A DNA stretch of 64,000 nt from Chitinimonas prasina (GCF_030160395.1 NZ_BSOG01000001.1:1082117-1146116); one strand, 5' to 3'; shown: positions 43,096-52,788, numbered from the stretch's first letter. Notes: generated from the letters alone by a model not told the origin. Translations and numbers: made by a program.

Positions 43096-45009
43096 ATGGC
43101 CCGCAAAACCACCGCTGGCAAAGCCCAGCCCGCCAGCCCCAAGAGCACCGAGCTAGACCGTATCAAGCGCTTTATCCGGGCCAAGGGCGAGCAGATGCTG
43201 GAGCACCGCAATGTCACCAGCCTCGGCATAGGCTACAAGGAAGAAGCCGGCAAACCAGGCAGGACATTGGCCCTGCAGTTCACCGTCGAGCGCAAGGTGG
43301 CGCTGGAATCGCTGGAGGCGGTGCATGGCGCGCCCATACCTGCCAGCTATGAGTTCGAGGGCATGGCCATTCCCACCGATGTGATACAGCGTAGCTACAA
43401 GCCCTCTTATATCCAGGTGGCACTGGAGGCCAAGTCGCCGCGCAAGTCGCGCTTGGATCCGGTACTGGGCGGCATCAGCATCTCCCATATCGAACTTAGC
43501 GCCGGCACCTTGGGCGCCGTGGTGCAGGATGCCGCCAGCGGGGAGGTGCTGCTGCTGTCGAACTGGCATGTGCTTTGCGGCGCCAACGGCAAGGAAGGCG
43601 ACACCATCGTCCAGCCCGGCCCCTTTGACGACAGCCAGGTGCAGCGCAACAAGCTGGGCGTGCTCAGGCGCTCGCACCTGGGCCTGGCTGGCGATTGTGC
43701 CGTGGCCTCGCTGGCTGGCCGCAAGGTCGACACCACGGTGCTGGAACTGGGCGTGGCCATAGAGAGCGTGGGTAAGCCCGAACTGGGCGACCTGGTGGTC
43801 AAGTCGGGGCGTACCACGGGGGTGACCTATGGCGAGGTGACCCGCATCGAAACCCTGGTCAAGATGCCCTATGAGGGGATGGGCATCGTCAATATCTCCG
43901 GCTTCGAGATCGGCCCGTCTGCCGACCATCCGGCCGACGGTGACGAGATATCCAAGGGAGGTGACTCGGGCGCGGCCTGGCTGGCCGCCAACCCGAAGAC
44001 CGGCAAGCCGACCTCGGTCATGCTGGGCCTGCATTTTGGCGGCGATGTGCAGGGCAGCGATGGCGAGTTCGCCCTGGCTTGCAGTGCCCCAGCCGTGTTC
44101 CAGAAACTGGAGATCACACCGCTGGACAAGACCGTCCGCACCAAGCCGGGCAAGCCACCCAAGGCCGGCAAGTCCTTGTTGCAGACCGGCTTCCAGACAG
44201 GGTTCCTGGACTTCGAGGTAGCCCTGCCCACCTTCAGCGGCAAGCTGGCCAAAGACCTGATCGGGCTGGACGACACGGACCGCATTGATTACTGCCACTA
44301 CAGTGTGTGGCTGTCCAAATCGCGCAAGCTGGCCCGCTGCGTGGCCTGGAATATCGACGGCAACAGCAAGAAATCACTGAGCCGCAAGGGTATCGCTTTC
44401 AGCAAGGACACCCGTGGCGAGCTGGAGGACTACCAGCTGGGGGACGAGCTCTATGCCAGCAACGACCTGGATCGGGGCCATGTGGCCCGCCGCGACGACC
44501 TGGTCTGGGGTGAGATGGCGGAAGCCCAGCAGGCCAATATCGACAGCTTCTATTTCAGCAATATGACCCCCCAGCACAAGGCCTTCAACCAGGCTTCGCT
44601 CAAGGGCAAGTGGGGCGAACTGGAAGACGCCATTCTGGACGAGGTGGTGGTCAAGGACCTGAAGGTCAGCCTCTGGGGTGGCCCGATACTGGATGAAGAC
44701 GACCGCCCCTATCGCGGCACCCGGCTACCCGACGAATTCTGGAAGGTGGTGTTCTTTACCGACGACGCCGACGGCAGCCACAAGGCCAGGGCCTTTATCC
44801 TCAGCCAGAAGGATCTGCTGGGCAAGCTCAAGCCCGAGGCGCTGGAGCTGGAGATGTTCCGCTGGTACCAGGTGCCCCTGGCCACGGTGGAAGCCCGTTG
44901 TGGTTTCAAGTTTGACGCCGCCATCAAGCGCTACGACGCCGCCACGCCGCAGGGCCTGGGCAGCGTCAGCGCCAGACTGGTAGAGCCGGGCCGCTTCTTT
45001 GAAATCTGA
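43096..45009 (+). CDS. Trypsin-like protease / DNA-RNA nuclease fusion
   Basis: 637 aa. The first part is a trypsin-like domain: LLLSNWHVLCGANGKEGD (~151-168, His), GDCAVASL (~199-206, Asp) and GGDSGAAWLA (~291-300, Ser). The second part is a beta-beta-alpha-metal nuclease with the NDLDRGHVARRDD motif (~456-468) and a downstream FSNMTPQHKAFNQ (~486-498). No signal peptide; the basic N-terminus suggests cytoplasmic location. Such protease-nuclease pairings occur in conflict systems, where proteolysis releases the nuclease. The enzyme activities are well supported; the defence role is inferred. Confidence 0.88.
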   Translation: MARKTTAGKAQPASPKSTELDRIKRFIRAKGEQMLEHRNVTSLGIGYKEEAGKPGRTLALQFTVERKVALESLEAVHGAPIPASYEFEGMAIPTDVIQRSYKPSYIQVALEAKSPRKSRLDPVLGGISISHIELSAGTLGAVVQDAASGEVLLLSNWHVLCGANGKEGDTIVQPGPFDDSQVQRNKLGVLRRSHLGLAGDCAVASLAGRKVDTTVLELGVAIESVGKPELGDLVVKSGRTTGVTYGEVTRIETLVKMPYEGMGIVNISGFEIGPSADHPADGDEISKGGDSGAAWLAANPKTGKPTSVMLGLHFGGDVQGSDGEFALACSAPAVFQKLEITPLDKTVRTKPGKPPKAGKSLLQTGFQTGFLDFEVALPTFSGKLAKDLIGLDDTDRIDYCHYSVWLSKSRKLARCVAWNIDGNSKKSLSRKGIAFSKDTRGELEDYQLGDELYASNDLDRGHVARRDDLVWGEMAEAQQANIDSFYFSNMTPQHKAFNQASLKGKWGELEDAILDEVVVKDLKVSLWGGPILDEDDRPYRGTRLPDEFWKVVFFTDDADGSHKARAFILSQKDLLGKLKPEALELEMFRWYQVPLATVEARCGFKFDAAIKRYDAATPQGLGSVSARLVEPGRFFEI

Positions 45010-45113
45010 GCACCTGTTATCGACGCAAGCCATCGCTGGCCAGTAGCCTGAACCAGCCACCCCTTGATGGACTACGCCGTTGCCATCACAACGGCAGTCC
45101 AAGGGGCAAGGAG

Positions 45114-45141
45114 GAAGCCCGCCCTCGCTTGGGCGGGCTTC
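45114..45141 (+). terminator. Terminator after the protease-nuclease gene
   Basis: GAAGCCCGCCC and GGGCGGGCTTC make an 11-bp stem with loop TCGCTT, about 105 bases after the stop. An imperfect upstream hairpin (about 45061-45105, CCCTTG...CAAGGGG-type) precedes it. Confidence 0.7.
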
Positions 45142-45341
45142 TGCTATTCAAGGGTTTGATGTCATGGCAGCGCCAACCGCAAGGCCTGATCACAGCGCCG
45201 CCATCGCCAGCCGCACCGCCCAGGCAGCACGCGCCGCTGTCATCCCGCCCCCCTACGTTCTATAACATCGGTGTTGTCCTGGAACGCATGTGTCTTTTTC
45301 ACATGGGCTTGACCCATCCTTTCGCATTACAGCGTGCTATA

Positions 45342-45363
45342 TATAACCCTTTTTGGGTAAACG
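45342..45363. promoter_or_regulatory. TATAACCC-N5-GGGTAAACG dyad upstream of the AraC-type gene
   Basis: The 22-base site ends 25 bases before the ATG at 45389 and is matched at 18 of 22 positions by 56862-56883 upstream of the collagenase. The AACCC/GGGT core is a dyad. It may be an operator overlapping a -10 element. Confidence 0.5.
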
Positions 45364-45388
45364 CAGCTGCGTATCTAGAGGATGCATC

Positions 45389-46210
45389 ATGGCGTGGCAG
45401 CCGCACATAGCAAATCAGCTTGATTACAGACAGGATGAACAGGGGTGGCAAGCCGCACATCTGCACGGCGCGGCGCAGACCGCCATGTTGTTCGACGGCG
45501 TGCCGGGCTTTGCCTACGTCGTCAAGGATGCCGCCGGCCGATATGTCTCCTTCAACCAGTCGGTGATACAGCGGGTCAAGGCACGCCGGCCGGAAGACAT
45601 ACGTGGCCGCACTGCGGCAGAAATTTGGCCCGGAAACATGGCCGCGCGATACAACCAGCAGGATCAATGGCTGATCAAGCGGCAACTGCCCATCTTCGAC
45701 CAGCTCGATCCGACGCTCTATACCGATGGTGAAGCCGGCTGGTGCGTGACCCACAAGTACCCGCTCTATGTCACCACCGGCGAGCTGGCAGGCATCTTGT
45801 GCCTGTCGCGCGATCTGCCGGAAGGTTCGCGCAACGGCCTGATCAACGAACAGTTGGCCAATGCCGTGGACCGCATGGTCATCCACTTCGAGGACAAGCT
45901 GCAGATTGCCGATCTGGCCGAGCAGGCCGGCCTCAGCAGCAGCCAGTTTTCTGCCCGTATCCGCAAGATCTACGGCATCAGCCCGGCAGACCTGATACTG
46001 CGCAGCCGCGTCCGCGCCGCCTGCGCCCTGCTCCGCCGCGACGACGCACCGCTCAGCCAGATTGCCCTGCAGTGCGGCTTCTATGACCACAGCCTGCTGA
46101 GCCGGCAGTTCCAGCGCGTGATCGGCACCAATCCCTCCAGCTACCGCAAGTGGCTGCAGACCCAGCCGCAATCCACGCTGGTGTCGTGGGAACCACACTG
46201 GCCCCGCTAG
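45389..46210 (+). CDS. PAS-domain AraC-family transcriptional regulator
   Basis: 273 aa from the ATG at 45389 (GAGG eight bases upstream). The N-terminal PAS-like sensor contains PGFAYVVKDAAGRYVSFNQS (~38-57), and the C-terminal AraC helix-turn-helix pair is IADLAEQAGLSSSQFSARIR and LSQIALQCGFYDHSLLSRQF. It should sense a small molecule or redox state and act on DNA. Targets unknown, but the shared dyad suggests its own promoter and that of the collagenase. Confidence 0.9.
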   Translation: MAWQPHIANQLDYRQDEQGWQAAHLHGAAQTAMLFDGVPGFAYVVKDAAGRYVSFNQSVIQRVKARRPEDIRGRTAAEIWPGNMAARYNQQDQWLIKRQLPIFDQLDPTLYTDGEAGWCVTHKYPLYVTTGELAGILCLSRDLPEGSRNGLINEQLANAVDRMVIHFEDKLQIADLAEQAGLSSSQFSARIRKIYGISPADLILRSRVRAACALLRRDDAPLSQIALQCGFYDHSLLSRQFQRVIGTNPSSYRKWLQTQPQSTLVSWEPHWPR

Positions 46211-46301
46211 CGCCACTGTCGCCTGGCCCCCGCCACCCCTTGCCCTGGCAGCCAAATCCTGCGACAACGCCGGCTGCACGGGACTTCAAGGGAGCAAACG
46301 C

Positions 46302-46643
46302 ATGAACACAGAACTAGAGATCATCGACATACAACTGGGCGATGGCAAGGCCGTCGTCAAGGGCGCCCTGATCACCACTCAGTACCGGGGCTATCTGGAG
46401 GACGGCACCCAGTTCGACTCCTCCTACGACAAGGGCAAGCCTTTCCAGTGTGTCATTGGCAGTGGCCGTGTCATCAAGGGCTGGGATCTGGGACTGATGG
46501 GCATGCAGGTAGGTGGCAAGCGCAAGCTGCTGGTGCCGGCCCACCTGGGCTATGGCGAGCGCCAGGTCGGCGCCCATATCAAGCCCAACTCCAACCTGAT
46601 CTTCGAGATTGAGCTGCTGGAAGTGCTGACGCGGGACGATTGA
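46302..46643 (+). CDS. FKBP-type peptidyl-prolyl isomerase
   Basis: 113 aa, a single FKBP domain: TTQYRGYLEDGTQFDSSYD (~25-43), IGSGRVIKGWDLGLMGMQVG (~53-72) and the HLGYGERQVG loop (~80-90). No signal peptide, so cytoplasmic. A GC hairpin follows at 46685. Confidence 0.93.
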   Translation: MNTELEIIDIQLGDGKAVVKGALITTQYRGYLEDGTQFDSSYDKGKPFQCVIGSGRVIKGWDLGLMGMQVGGKRKLLVPAHLGYGERQVGAHIKPNSNLIFEIELLEVLTRDD

Positions 46644-46684
46644 CCGGCACCAGCAACAAGCCGCTACGGTGAGAGCGGCAGCTG

Positions 46685-46704
46685 CCCCCGGCCGAAGCCG
46701 GGGG
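46685..46704. terminator. GC hairpin between convergent genes
   Basis: CCCCCGGC-CGAA-GCCGGGGG, an 8-bp stem with a stable tetraloop, between the FKBP gene and the M64 peptidase gene. No T-run, so possibly a transcript-end stabiliser. Confidence 0.6.
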
Positions 46705-46730
46705 TGGTCAGGTCCAGACCTGGCGATGAC

Positions 46731-48338
46731 TTACTTGGGGAAGGTATACGTAACCGAGAAGTTACCGGCGCCCGAGTAGGACTTCACCTCGAAGTAGTAG
46801 TGCCCTGCCGTGCCGGCGTAGTTGATGGTCTCGCTGGAGGTGGGGCCGGTGGCCGATGCCACTACCGCCCAGGCGGAACCATTCCATTTATACAGTGCCA
46901 GTTCGAAGTCGGTGTTGGCCGGTCCGGTCAGTTGCAGCTTGAAGTTGCCGCCCAGATTGCTGGTATGGGCGCCGGCAGCAGGCAGATTAACCCATTGCTT
47001 GTTGGCCACCGAGCCCGTTACCGTCACCGGCGTGGTGCCATCGCCGGGCTTGTAGTAGTTGGCAAACACCACGCCTGCGCGACGTTCGTTCACCGCGTGC
47101 CAGGGTTGGCCCAGCGTGCGCATGCGCGAGTTCTCGGTGGGTCGGTACATGCCGCTGGTGCAATAGCGGCCGCCGCGGAACAGGCCCAGGGTACCGTTGG
47201 CGTAGGTGCCTGTCGGTGTGGGTAGCTGGACATTCGACGGGATCAGGCTGCCCCATTTGCCATTGCGATTGGCCTGCAGGGTGACGTTGGCTTCGGTCGG
47301 TTCACGGCTGGTATCGCAGCTGCCGTAGTCATATTCGTCAGCCAGCTTGAACGCAGTGTGGCCTATCTCGTGCAGCGCCAGCTCAATGGCGGAGGAGTGC
47401 ATGGTCATGGTAGCAATGCTGCCGCCCGCGCCACCGTAGCGGGTGGAGTTGGCAATCACCACAATCACGTCGCGGCCATCGGCGGCGGTCACCGAACCCA
47501 CGTTGGAATACACCAGGTTGTCATCGGCACAGACCAGGCGGTCCAGGCCCCAGCAGCCTATCTGCACACCCAGGGCGGTGTCCTTGTAGATGCCCTTGTC
47601 CGGCTCATCCACGCCAGACTGGGCGCTGACCACATCGACCCGGCGGATGTTCATGCCGGCCTTGTTGGCGCCAAACAGGGGGTCGGCCAGCAAGCCGTTG
47701 GCAACCTTCTGGGCATCGCTGGCCCATTTGTTCATTTCGGCGCTGGTGTAGCCATCGCCTATCAGCACGATGTCCATGCGGTTGTTCGATGGACCGGTAT
47801 TGTGCAGCAGCACCGAGCTGGCCTGGGCACGTACGGCCATCATGCGTTCGTTGCCATTGAGCAGCTTGTCCAGCAGCTTGCGGTCGAAGCGCTTGGCGGG
47901 CTTGGCAGCAGCGGCAGCAAAGGCACGCTCATCGCCCAACTCGGTATTCTGCCCACCTACCAGTTCAACATGGTCCAGTGTCTTGTAGCCCGGCACCCGT
48001 ACTTCGAACACGGTCTGTGGCAGGGTGACCTTCTGGGCGTGTTCTATCTCCCCGGTCTCGGGGTTGAACGATTCGGCATTCAAGGTGGCCGGGTTGGCTA
48101 CCCGGCTACGGAACAGTTCCCTACCCTGGCGGTCGCGTCCCACCACATAGAGATCGGATGCACTGGGCTGTACCGGCTTGGGCGTGCTGGTGAACTGGCC
48201 GGTCTGGGCATGGACCAGCTCGTAGTCGCTGCTGCCCCTGTCGTTGTTCTGCTTCACTCGGAGCAGCAAGCCGTCCGCCGCGTATACCGCCTGACCAGCC
48301 AGAGCCAGCCCCAGCATAAAGGGTAGGGAATGCTTCAT
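46731..48338 (-). CDS. Secreted M64 (IgA peptidase-type) metalloendopeptidase
   Basis: 535 aa with a signal peptide ending LAGQAVYA. After an N-terminal propeptide-like region (~20-165) the M64 domain begins with MDIVLIGDGYTSAEM (~188-202) and carries the zinc motif ALHEIGHTAFKLADEYDYG (~318-336). The C-terminal ~90 residues form a PPC-like beta domain (LTGPANTDFELALYKWNGS), as in other exoproteases of this window. Probably exported and processed. A GCCGAT/ATCGGC dyad (48361-48377) lies just upstream. Confidence 0.9.
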   Translation of the reverse strand: MKHSLPFMLGLALAGQAVYAADGLLLRVKQNNDRGSSDYELVHAQTGQFTSTPKPVQPSASDLYVVGRDRQGRELFRSRVANPATLNAESFNPETGEIEHAQKVTLPQTVFEVRVPGYKTLDHVELVGGQNTELGDERAFAAAAAKPAKRFDRKLLDKLLNGNERMMAVRAQASSVLLHNTGPSNNRMDIVLIGDGYTSAEMNKWASDAQKVANGLLADPLFGANKAGMNIRRVDVVSAQSGVDEPDKGIYKDTALGVQIGCWGLDRLVCADDNLVYSNVGSVTAADGRDVIVVIANSTRYGGAGGSIATMTMHSSAIELALHEIGHTAFKLADEYDYGSCDTSREPTEANVTLQANRNGKWGSLIPSNVQLPTPTGTYANGTLGLFRGGRYCTSGMYRPTENSRMRTLGQPWHAVNERRAGVVFANYYKPGDGTTPVTVTGSVANKQWVNLPAAGAHTSNLGGNFKLQLTGPANTDFELALYKWNGSAWAVVASATGPTSSETINYAGTAGHYYFEVKSYSGAGNFSVTYTFPK

Positions 48339-48594
48339 GATGCGCCTCTATTCTAATTATGCCGATGGGATATCGGCTGCAGCATCATGAACTTAGGGGA
48401 GTTTGTACGATTGTACGGATTTGTGCAGGCAGAGACCAAAAGCATGCAAATCTGCTAGATGGTATATGCAAATCGGGTAAAAAGCCGGGATTCCGACGGA
48501 TGGCAGCCGCTTGATCCGCATCAATACCGTGCTTGCCGGGCTCAGGTGTAATCCAGGCCAGGATTTCTCACCAACCTCGCAAAGGATATTCCCC

Positions 48595-49218
48595 ATGAAA
48601 ACCAGTACGCTCAAGCACTTGGGCCTCAGCCTTGCACTGGCCGCCAGCGCTGCCCTGCCGCTGGCAGCACAAGCCGAGGAAGGCCCGTGGCTGGTACGCC
48701 TGCGCGCCGTCAACCTCGACAGCGCCAACAAGGACAACACCGGCCTGAATCTGTCCATCAACAACAAGGTGATACCGGAATTCGATATCTCCTACTTCTT
48801 CACCCCGGAGCTGGCAGCCGAACTGGTCCTGACCTACCCGCAAAAGCAGACCATACGCTCAGGCAGCGTGGACATCGGCAGCCTCAAGCATCTGCCGCCC
48901 ACCCTGACCCTGCAGTACCACTTCAATGGCCAGGGCGCGTTCAAGCCCTATGTCGGCGCCGGTATCAACTACACCCGCTTCTCCCAGGTGCAGTTCCACC
49001 CTGCCGTCGTGGCCGCGCTACAGCCCAGCATCAGCAAAAACAGCGTGGGCCTGGCCCTGCAGGCCGGCCTGGACTACAAGCTGAACGACAGCACCTATCT
49101 GAATTTCGACATCAAGAAGGTACAGATACGCACCGATGTGAAATCGGCCGGCACCAAGGTCGGCGAATTCAAGGTCGACCCCTGGCTGATCGGCGCAGGT
49201 GCTGGCTGGCGCTTCTGA
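48595..49218 (+). CDS. ompW: OmpW-family outer-membrane protein
   Basis: 207 aa from the ATG at 48595, with a signal peptide ending LPLAAQA. The eight-stranded barrel pattern is shown by GPWLVRLRAVNLD, PEFDISYFFTPELAAELVLT (~60-79), LPPTLTLQYHF and the final VDPWLIGAGAGWRF, ending in Phe. OmpW forms a small hydrophobic channel. Single gene, divergent from the M64 peptidase. Confidence 0.93.
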   Translation: MKTSTLKHLGLSLALAASAALPLAAQAEEGPWLVRLRAVNLDSANKDNTGLNLSINNKVIPEFDISYFFTPELAAELVLTYPQKQTIRSGSVDIGSLKHLPPTLTLQYHFNGQGAFKPYVGAGINYTRFSQVQFHPAVVAALQPSISKNSVGLALQAGLDYKLNDSTYLNFDIKKVQIRTDVKSAGTKVGEFKVDPWLIGAGAGWRF

Positions 49219-49324
49219 GATTCTGCTGAAGCGGCACCTTGGAAACCCGGGTGCTGACCCGCTGCGGTAGCTCACGCAGCGGCGCTCCCTGGGTTGGGCC
49301 TGGACACATGTCGCACCACCAATG

Positions 49325-50770
49325 TCATCCAGGCCGCTTCATTCCCGCCAGTACCTTCACCGCACCGGCCATCTCGTCCGGTGTCAGTGCCGCATAACCC
49401 AGTAGCCAGCCTTCCTGCCTGGGTGTGCCCAGATACAGGCTAGACAGACTGGGTGTGGCAATACCCAGGGCGGCAGCCTGCCGGCTTAGCGGCAGCTCCC
49501 AACCCGTGGGCAGGCTGGCTGCCAGTTGCAGGCCGCCGTTGGTGGCTTGCGGCGACAGCCAGGGCAGATGGGTGGTCAGCAGCGTCTGCAAGGTATCGCG
49601 CCGGCTGCGATAGAGCTGGCGCATCTGCCGCAGGTGGGCGGCGAAATGGCCCTGCTCGATAAAATCGGCCGTTACTGCCTGGGCTAGCTGGGCGCAATGG
49701 CCGTCCTGCACCGTCCTCGCTGTCACCATGGGCTCGACCAGGGCCGGTGGCAGCACCAGGTAGGCTAAACGCAGGGACGGAAACAAGACCTTGGAGAAGG
49801 TGCCGAGGTAGATCACCCGCTGCTGGGCATCCAGCCCCTGCATGGCCGGCAAGGGCTGGCCGTCGTAATGGAATTCGCTGTCGTAATCATCCTCCACCAA
49901 CCAGCTGCCGTGCTGGCGGGCATAGTCGATCAGGCCCAGGCGGCGCGGCAGGCTGAGCGTCGCGCCTAGCGGGTACTGGTGCGAGGGTGTCAGGCAGATC
50001 AGCCGTGGCGCGGCCGACTGCGGGCTGAACTGCAGACCGTCCTGGTCTACCGGCAGAGGCAGCAGACTGGCCCCTGCTGCCGCAAACGCGGTTTTGGCAC
50101 CGCGATAGCCTGGTTCTTCCACCCAGACGGTGTCGCCGGTATCGAGCAGCATGGTGGCCAGCAGCTGCAAGGCCTGCTGCGAGCTGGTCAGCACCAGCAC
50201 CTGCTCGGCACTGCAGCGCACCCCGCGAGATTGCCCCAGATAGTGGGCGATGGCCCGGCGCAGCGCCGGGTGCCCCTGTGGGTCCCCATAGCGCATCAGC
50301 GCCTCGCTATCCTGCCGCAGCCGGCGGTTGAGCAGCTGCCGCCAGGTATCGGCCGGAAACGCGCGCAGCTCGGGGCTGCCGGCGCAGAATGCCTGTGGGC
50401 GTAGCGGATCCTGGCAGCCACCACCACGGCGTATCTGCTCGCCCCGGCGCGACAGGCCCAGGCCAATGGCAGGCACGCCACCCTGCACCGATGTCTCCCG
50501 CCTGGGTATGGCAATGCGGACAAAGGTACCCTGGCCGACATGCCGGCCCAGATAACCCTCGGTTTCCAGCTGGGCATAGGCCGCCTCCACCGTCACCCGC
50601 GACAGGCCCAGGTCGGCCGCCAGCACCCGCGATGCCGGCAAGCGGGTGTGCTGCGCCAGGGTGCCGTTGGCAATGGCCTGCCGCAAGGCACGGCACAGTT
50701 GCTCGCGCAGGCTGGTGCCGGGTGCAGCGGTCTGGCGGAACAGCGACAACCATAGGCTGGGTATCGTCAT
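49325..50770 (-). CDS. MocR/PdxR-type regulator (GntR helix-turn-helix fused to aminotransferase)
   Basis: 481 aa. The N-terminal GntR winged helix (ASRVLAADLGLSRVTVEAAY, ~46-65) precedes a fold-type I aminotransferase domain with the PLP lysine in IYLGTFSKVLFPSLRLAYL (~315-333). MocR regulators sense PLP or a PLP-amino-acid adduct. It is divergent from the rhodanese/GNAT pair at 50865 and probably controls it. Confidence 0.93.
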   Translation of the reverse strand: MTIPSLWLSLFRQTAAPGTSLREQLCRALRQAIANGTLAQHTRLPASRVLAADLGLSRVTVEAAYAQLETEGYLGRHVGQGTFVRIAIPRRETSVQGGVPAIGLGLSRRGEQIRRGGGCQDPLRPQAFCAGSPELRAFPADTWRQLLNRRLRQDSEALMRYGDPQGHPALRRAIAHYLGQSRGVRCSAEQVLVLTSSQQALQLLATMLLDTGDTVWVEEPGYRGAKTAFAAAGASLLPLPVDQDGLQFSPQSAAPRLICLTPSHQYPLGATLSLPRRLGLIDYARQHGSWLVEDDYDSEFHYDGQPLPAMQGLDAQQRVIYLGTFSKVLFPSLRLAYLVLPPALVEPMVTARTVQDGHCAQLAQAVTADFIEQGHFAAHLRQMRQLYRSRRDTLQTLLTTHLPWLSPQATNGGLQLAASLPTGWELPLSRQAAALGIATPSLSSLYLGTPRQEGWLLGYAALTPDEMAGAVKVLAGMKRPG

Positions 50771-50864
50771 GAATTGGCCTTATCCAGGCGAGGGAATTGG
50801 CCTTAATGATAGCGCCAAGCCTGCCTAAAATGGCCTGGCCTTCCAACCACACCGGATACCTACC

Positions 50865-51317
50865 ATGACAGCCACCTCCCAAGTCCTCGCCTTCCCCGCC
50901 GCCGCCCCTGCCGACACCGCCAGCTTCATGCTGGCCAAGCTGGCCTACCACACCGATGCCTGGGATGTGGCCGAGGACCTGCGCAATGGCGTCAGCGGTA
51001 TCGTGGTCATCGATACCCGCAGCGAAGCCCTCTATGCTGCCGGCCACGTACCCGGTGCCATCAGCCTGCCGCACCGCCTGATTGATGCGTCCAGCACGGC
51101 ACAGCTCGACCGTAGCAAGACCTATATCACCTACTGCGATGGCATAGGCTGCAATGGCTCGACCAAGGGTGCCTACAAACTGGCCAGCCTGGGCTTTTCG
51201 GTGAAGGAGATGCTGGGCGGCCTGGATTTCTGGCAGCGCGATGGCCACCCTCTGGCCACCGGCACCGAACCCGGCAGCCTGTCTGGCCATACACCCGCCA
51301 TTGAGTGCGGCTGCTGA
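50865..51317 (+). CDS. Rhodanese-like sulfurtransferase
   Basis: 150 aa single rhodanese domain: IVVIDTRSEALYAAGHVPGA (~46-65) and the active-site loop TYCDGIGCNGSTKGA, in which the second Cys (~97) is the usual nucleophile. A second half-set of C-terminal Cys (ECGC) is unusual. Its stop is directly followed by the GNAT gene, so the two form an operon. Confidence 0.88.
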   Translation: MTATSQVLAFPAAAPADTASFMLAKLAYHTDAWDVAEDLRNGVSGIVVIDTRSEALYAAGHVPGAISLPHRLIDASSTAQLDRSKTYITYCDGIGCNGSTKGAYKLASLGFSVKEMLGGLDFWQRDGHPLATGTEPGSLSGHTPAIECGC

Positions 51318-51318
51318 T

Positions 51319-51768
51319 ATGACGGAGCCGGCGACCATACGGCTGGCCACAGCGGCCGATGCCGCCAGCCTAGCCCGCCTGTGCGAAGCGCATGCCCGCT
51401 ACGAGCGCATCCCCTACCAAGCTGAGGGCCATGCCCAGCGTTTGGCCACGGCACTGCAGCAGGCGCGCCTGCACGCCTGGCTAGCCGAGCAATCCGGCGA
51501 AGTGCTGGGCTATGCCAGCACCACGCTGGATTACGCCACCCTGGCCGGCCTGGCCTATCTGCACCTCGATTGCCTCTATCTGCGCCCCGATGCGCGCGGC
51601 CAGGGCCTAGGCGCTGCCTTGCTGGCTACGGTTTGCCAGCACGGCCGTAGCCTGGGCTGCAAGGAACTGCAGTGGCAAACCCCGGATTGGAACCAGGGCG
51701 CCATCCGCTTCTATCGGCGGCTGGGCGCCCAGCAGCGCAGCAAGGTACGGTTCAGCCTGGGGCTATAG
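51319..51768 (+). CDS. GNAT-family acetyltransferase
   Basis: 149 aa from the ATG at 51319, one base after the rhodanese stop. YLRPDARGQGLGAALLATV (~92-110) is the acetyl-CoA site and WNQGAIRFYRRLGAQ the late helix. Substrate unknown; the MocR gene nearby suggests an amine or amino-acid link. Confidence 0.88.
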   Translation: MTEPATIRLATAADAASLARLCEAHARYERIPYQAEGHAQRLATALQQARLHAWLAEQSGEVLGYASTTLDYATLAGLAYLHLDCLYLRPDARGQGLGAALLATVCQHGRSLGCKELQWQTPDWNQGAIRFYRRLGAQQRSKVRFSLGL

Positions 51769-51885
51769 GCACGTCAATCAGGAGAGAGACGCGGGTTCAG
51801 GCGGCCCTAAAGCCAGCAGCGGGGCCGCCGCGCTGCCCGCTTAGTCCATCACCACCCAGCCATGACTTGAGGGCATCGCAGTCGC

Positions 51886-52392
51886 TCAGTTGGTTGCCCG
51901 CCGGAAGGCCATCACCACCCGGTCGCCATAGGCTTCGTCGGTCACGACCGATACCGTGCGTATCAGTTGCGCACCCTGCAATGCCACCCGGTCGCATATC
52001 ATGGTGTCGCCGTCGTCATAGCGCAGGGTGGCCTGCTCGTGCTCTCCCTCGGGTGCGCCCCAGTCGAGATCGGGTACCAACAGGAAATGCTCGCCGCCCT
52101 CGCTGTTGACCAGGCCATCAAAGGGCACCACCTTCTCCTCCAGCACACCGTTTACCCCAAACCACTCAACCGCCGGCTCACCACTGCAGGTCTGGCGGAA
52201 GCTGCCATCGGCCTGTACCTGCAAGGTAAGGCCGCCGGTGGCTTCCAGCTGTGCCAGCAATTCAGGGCTATGGCCATACAGCCAATCCACTACGGCGCTA
52301 TCGTCGTCGTCATCATCTGGCAGATCCAGATCCACATTGATGTGGGCACTGCCCACCAGATGCCATACGCCGACCAGGTCCTGCTCGTCCAT
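51886..52392 (-). CDS. Hypothetical acidic protein, lipocalin-like
   Basis: 168 aa from the ATG at 52392 with AGAGGA directly upstream. Starts with LVGVWHLVGSAHINVDLDL and a run of six Asp (DDDDDD), then alternating beta strands. The pattern of a conserved G-W near the start recalls lipocalin-type DUF proteins, but no family is certain. No signal peptide. Confidence 0.65.
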   Translation of the reverse strand: MDEQDLVGVWHLVGSAHINVDLDLPDDDDDDSAVVDWLYGHSPELLAQLEATGGLTLQVQADGSFRQTCSGEPAVEWFGVNGVLEEKVVPFDGLVNSEGGEHFLLVPDLDWGAPEGEHEQATLRYDDGDTMICDRVALQGAQLIRTVSVVTDEAYGDRVVMAFRRATN

Positions 52393-52788
52393 TCCTCTAC
52401 TCCTTGTCTGTCTGTTGTTGTTCGCCGGCAATCTGCGCTCGCCAGGCTCGCCAATATAGTGGGGCGGGCAACGGTCAGTCCATGCCGCCACCACCCCGCC
52501 ACATCCGATACCAACCCGCCAGCAGCATCAGCACGCTGCCCATAGACCTGCCCTGATGCGTCTTTGCTGCAATTTTTTTAGGCGAAATGCCGCAGTCCAG
52601 GCAGCCCAAGGTCGCGCAAAATTTTCATCATTCTTATTTATTTTCAATGCCTTACACACAAATGCCAACAGCATTAAGCGCCACTTCAAGCTAACTTAAG
52701 CCGCCGCCGCGCTGACATGACGATTGCATGATGTTGTAGTGCGCTCCGCAATTATTCACCTGTCATCAAACCACTAAGGAGAGCTTCA
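52393..52788. other. AT-rich promoter region of the protease island
   Basis: 396 bases with an AT-rich core (about 52570-52650) and AAGGAG before the M4 gene. No gene is seen. No lux box was found here. Confidence 0.5.

Larger units (their letters stand above)
45010..45388. other. Intergenic region before the AraC-type gene
   Basis: 379 bases. The left part holds two nested hairpins, including the terminator at 45114. The right part has a dyad ATGGG-CTTGA-CCCAT (45303-45317) and the TATAACCC...GGGTAAACG site just before the regulator gene. Confidence 0.55.

Noticed and set aside
43153-44298. 381-codon minus-strand frame
   Set aside because: Opposite the protease-nuclease gene, whose catalytic residues are complete; the antisense frame is low in recognisable features.
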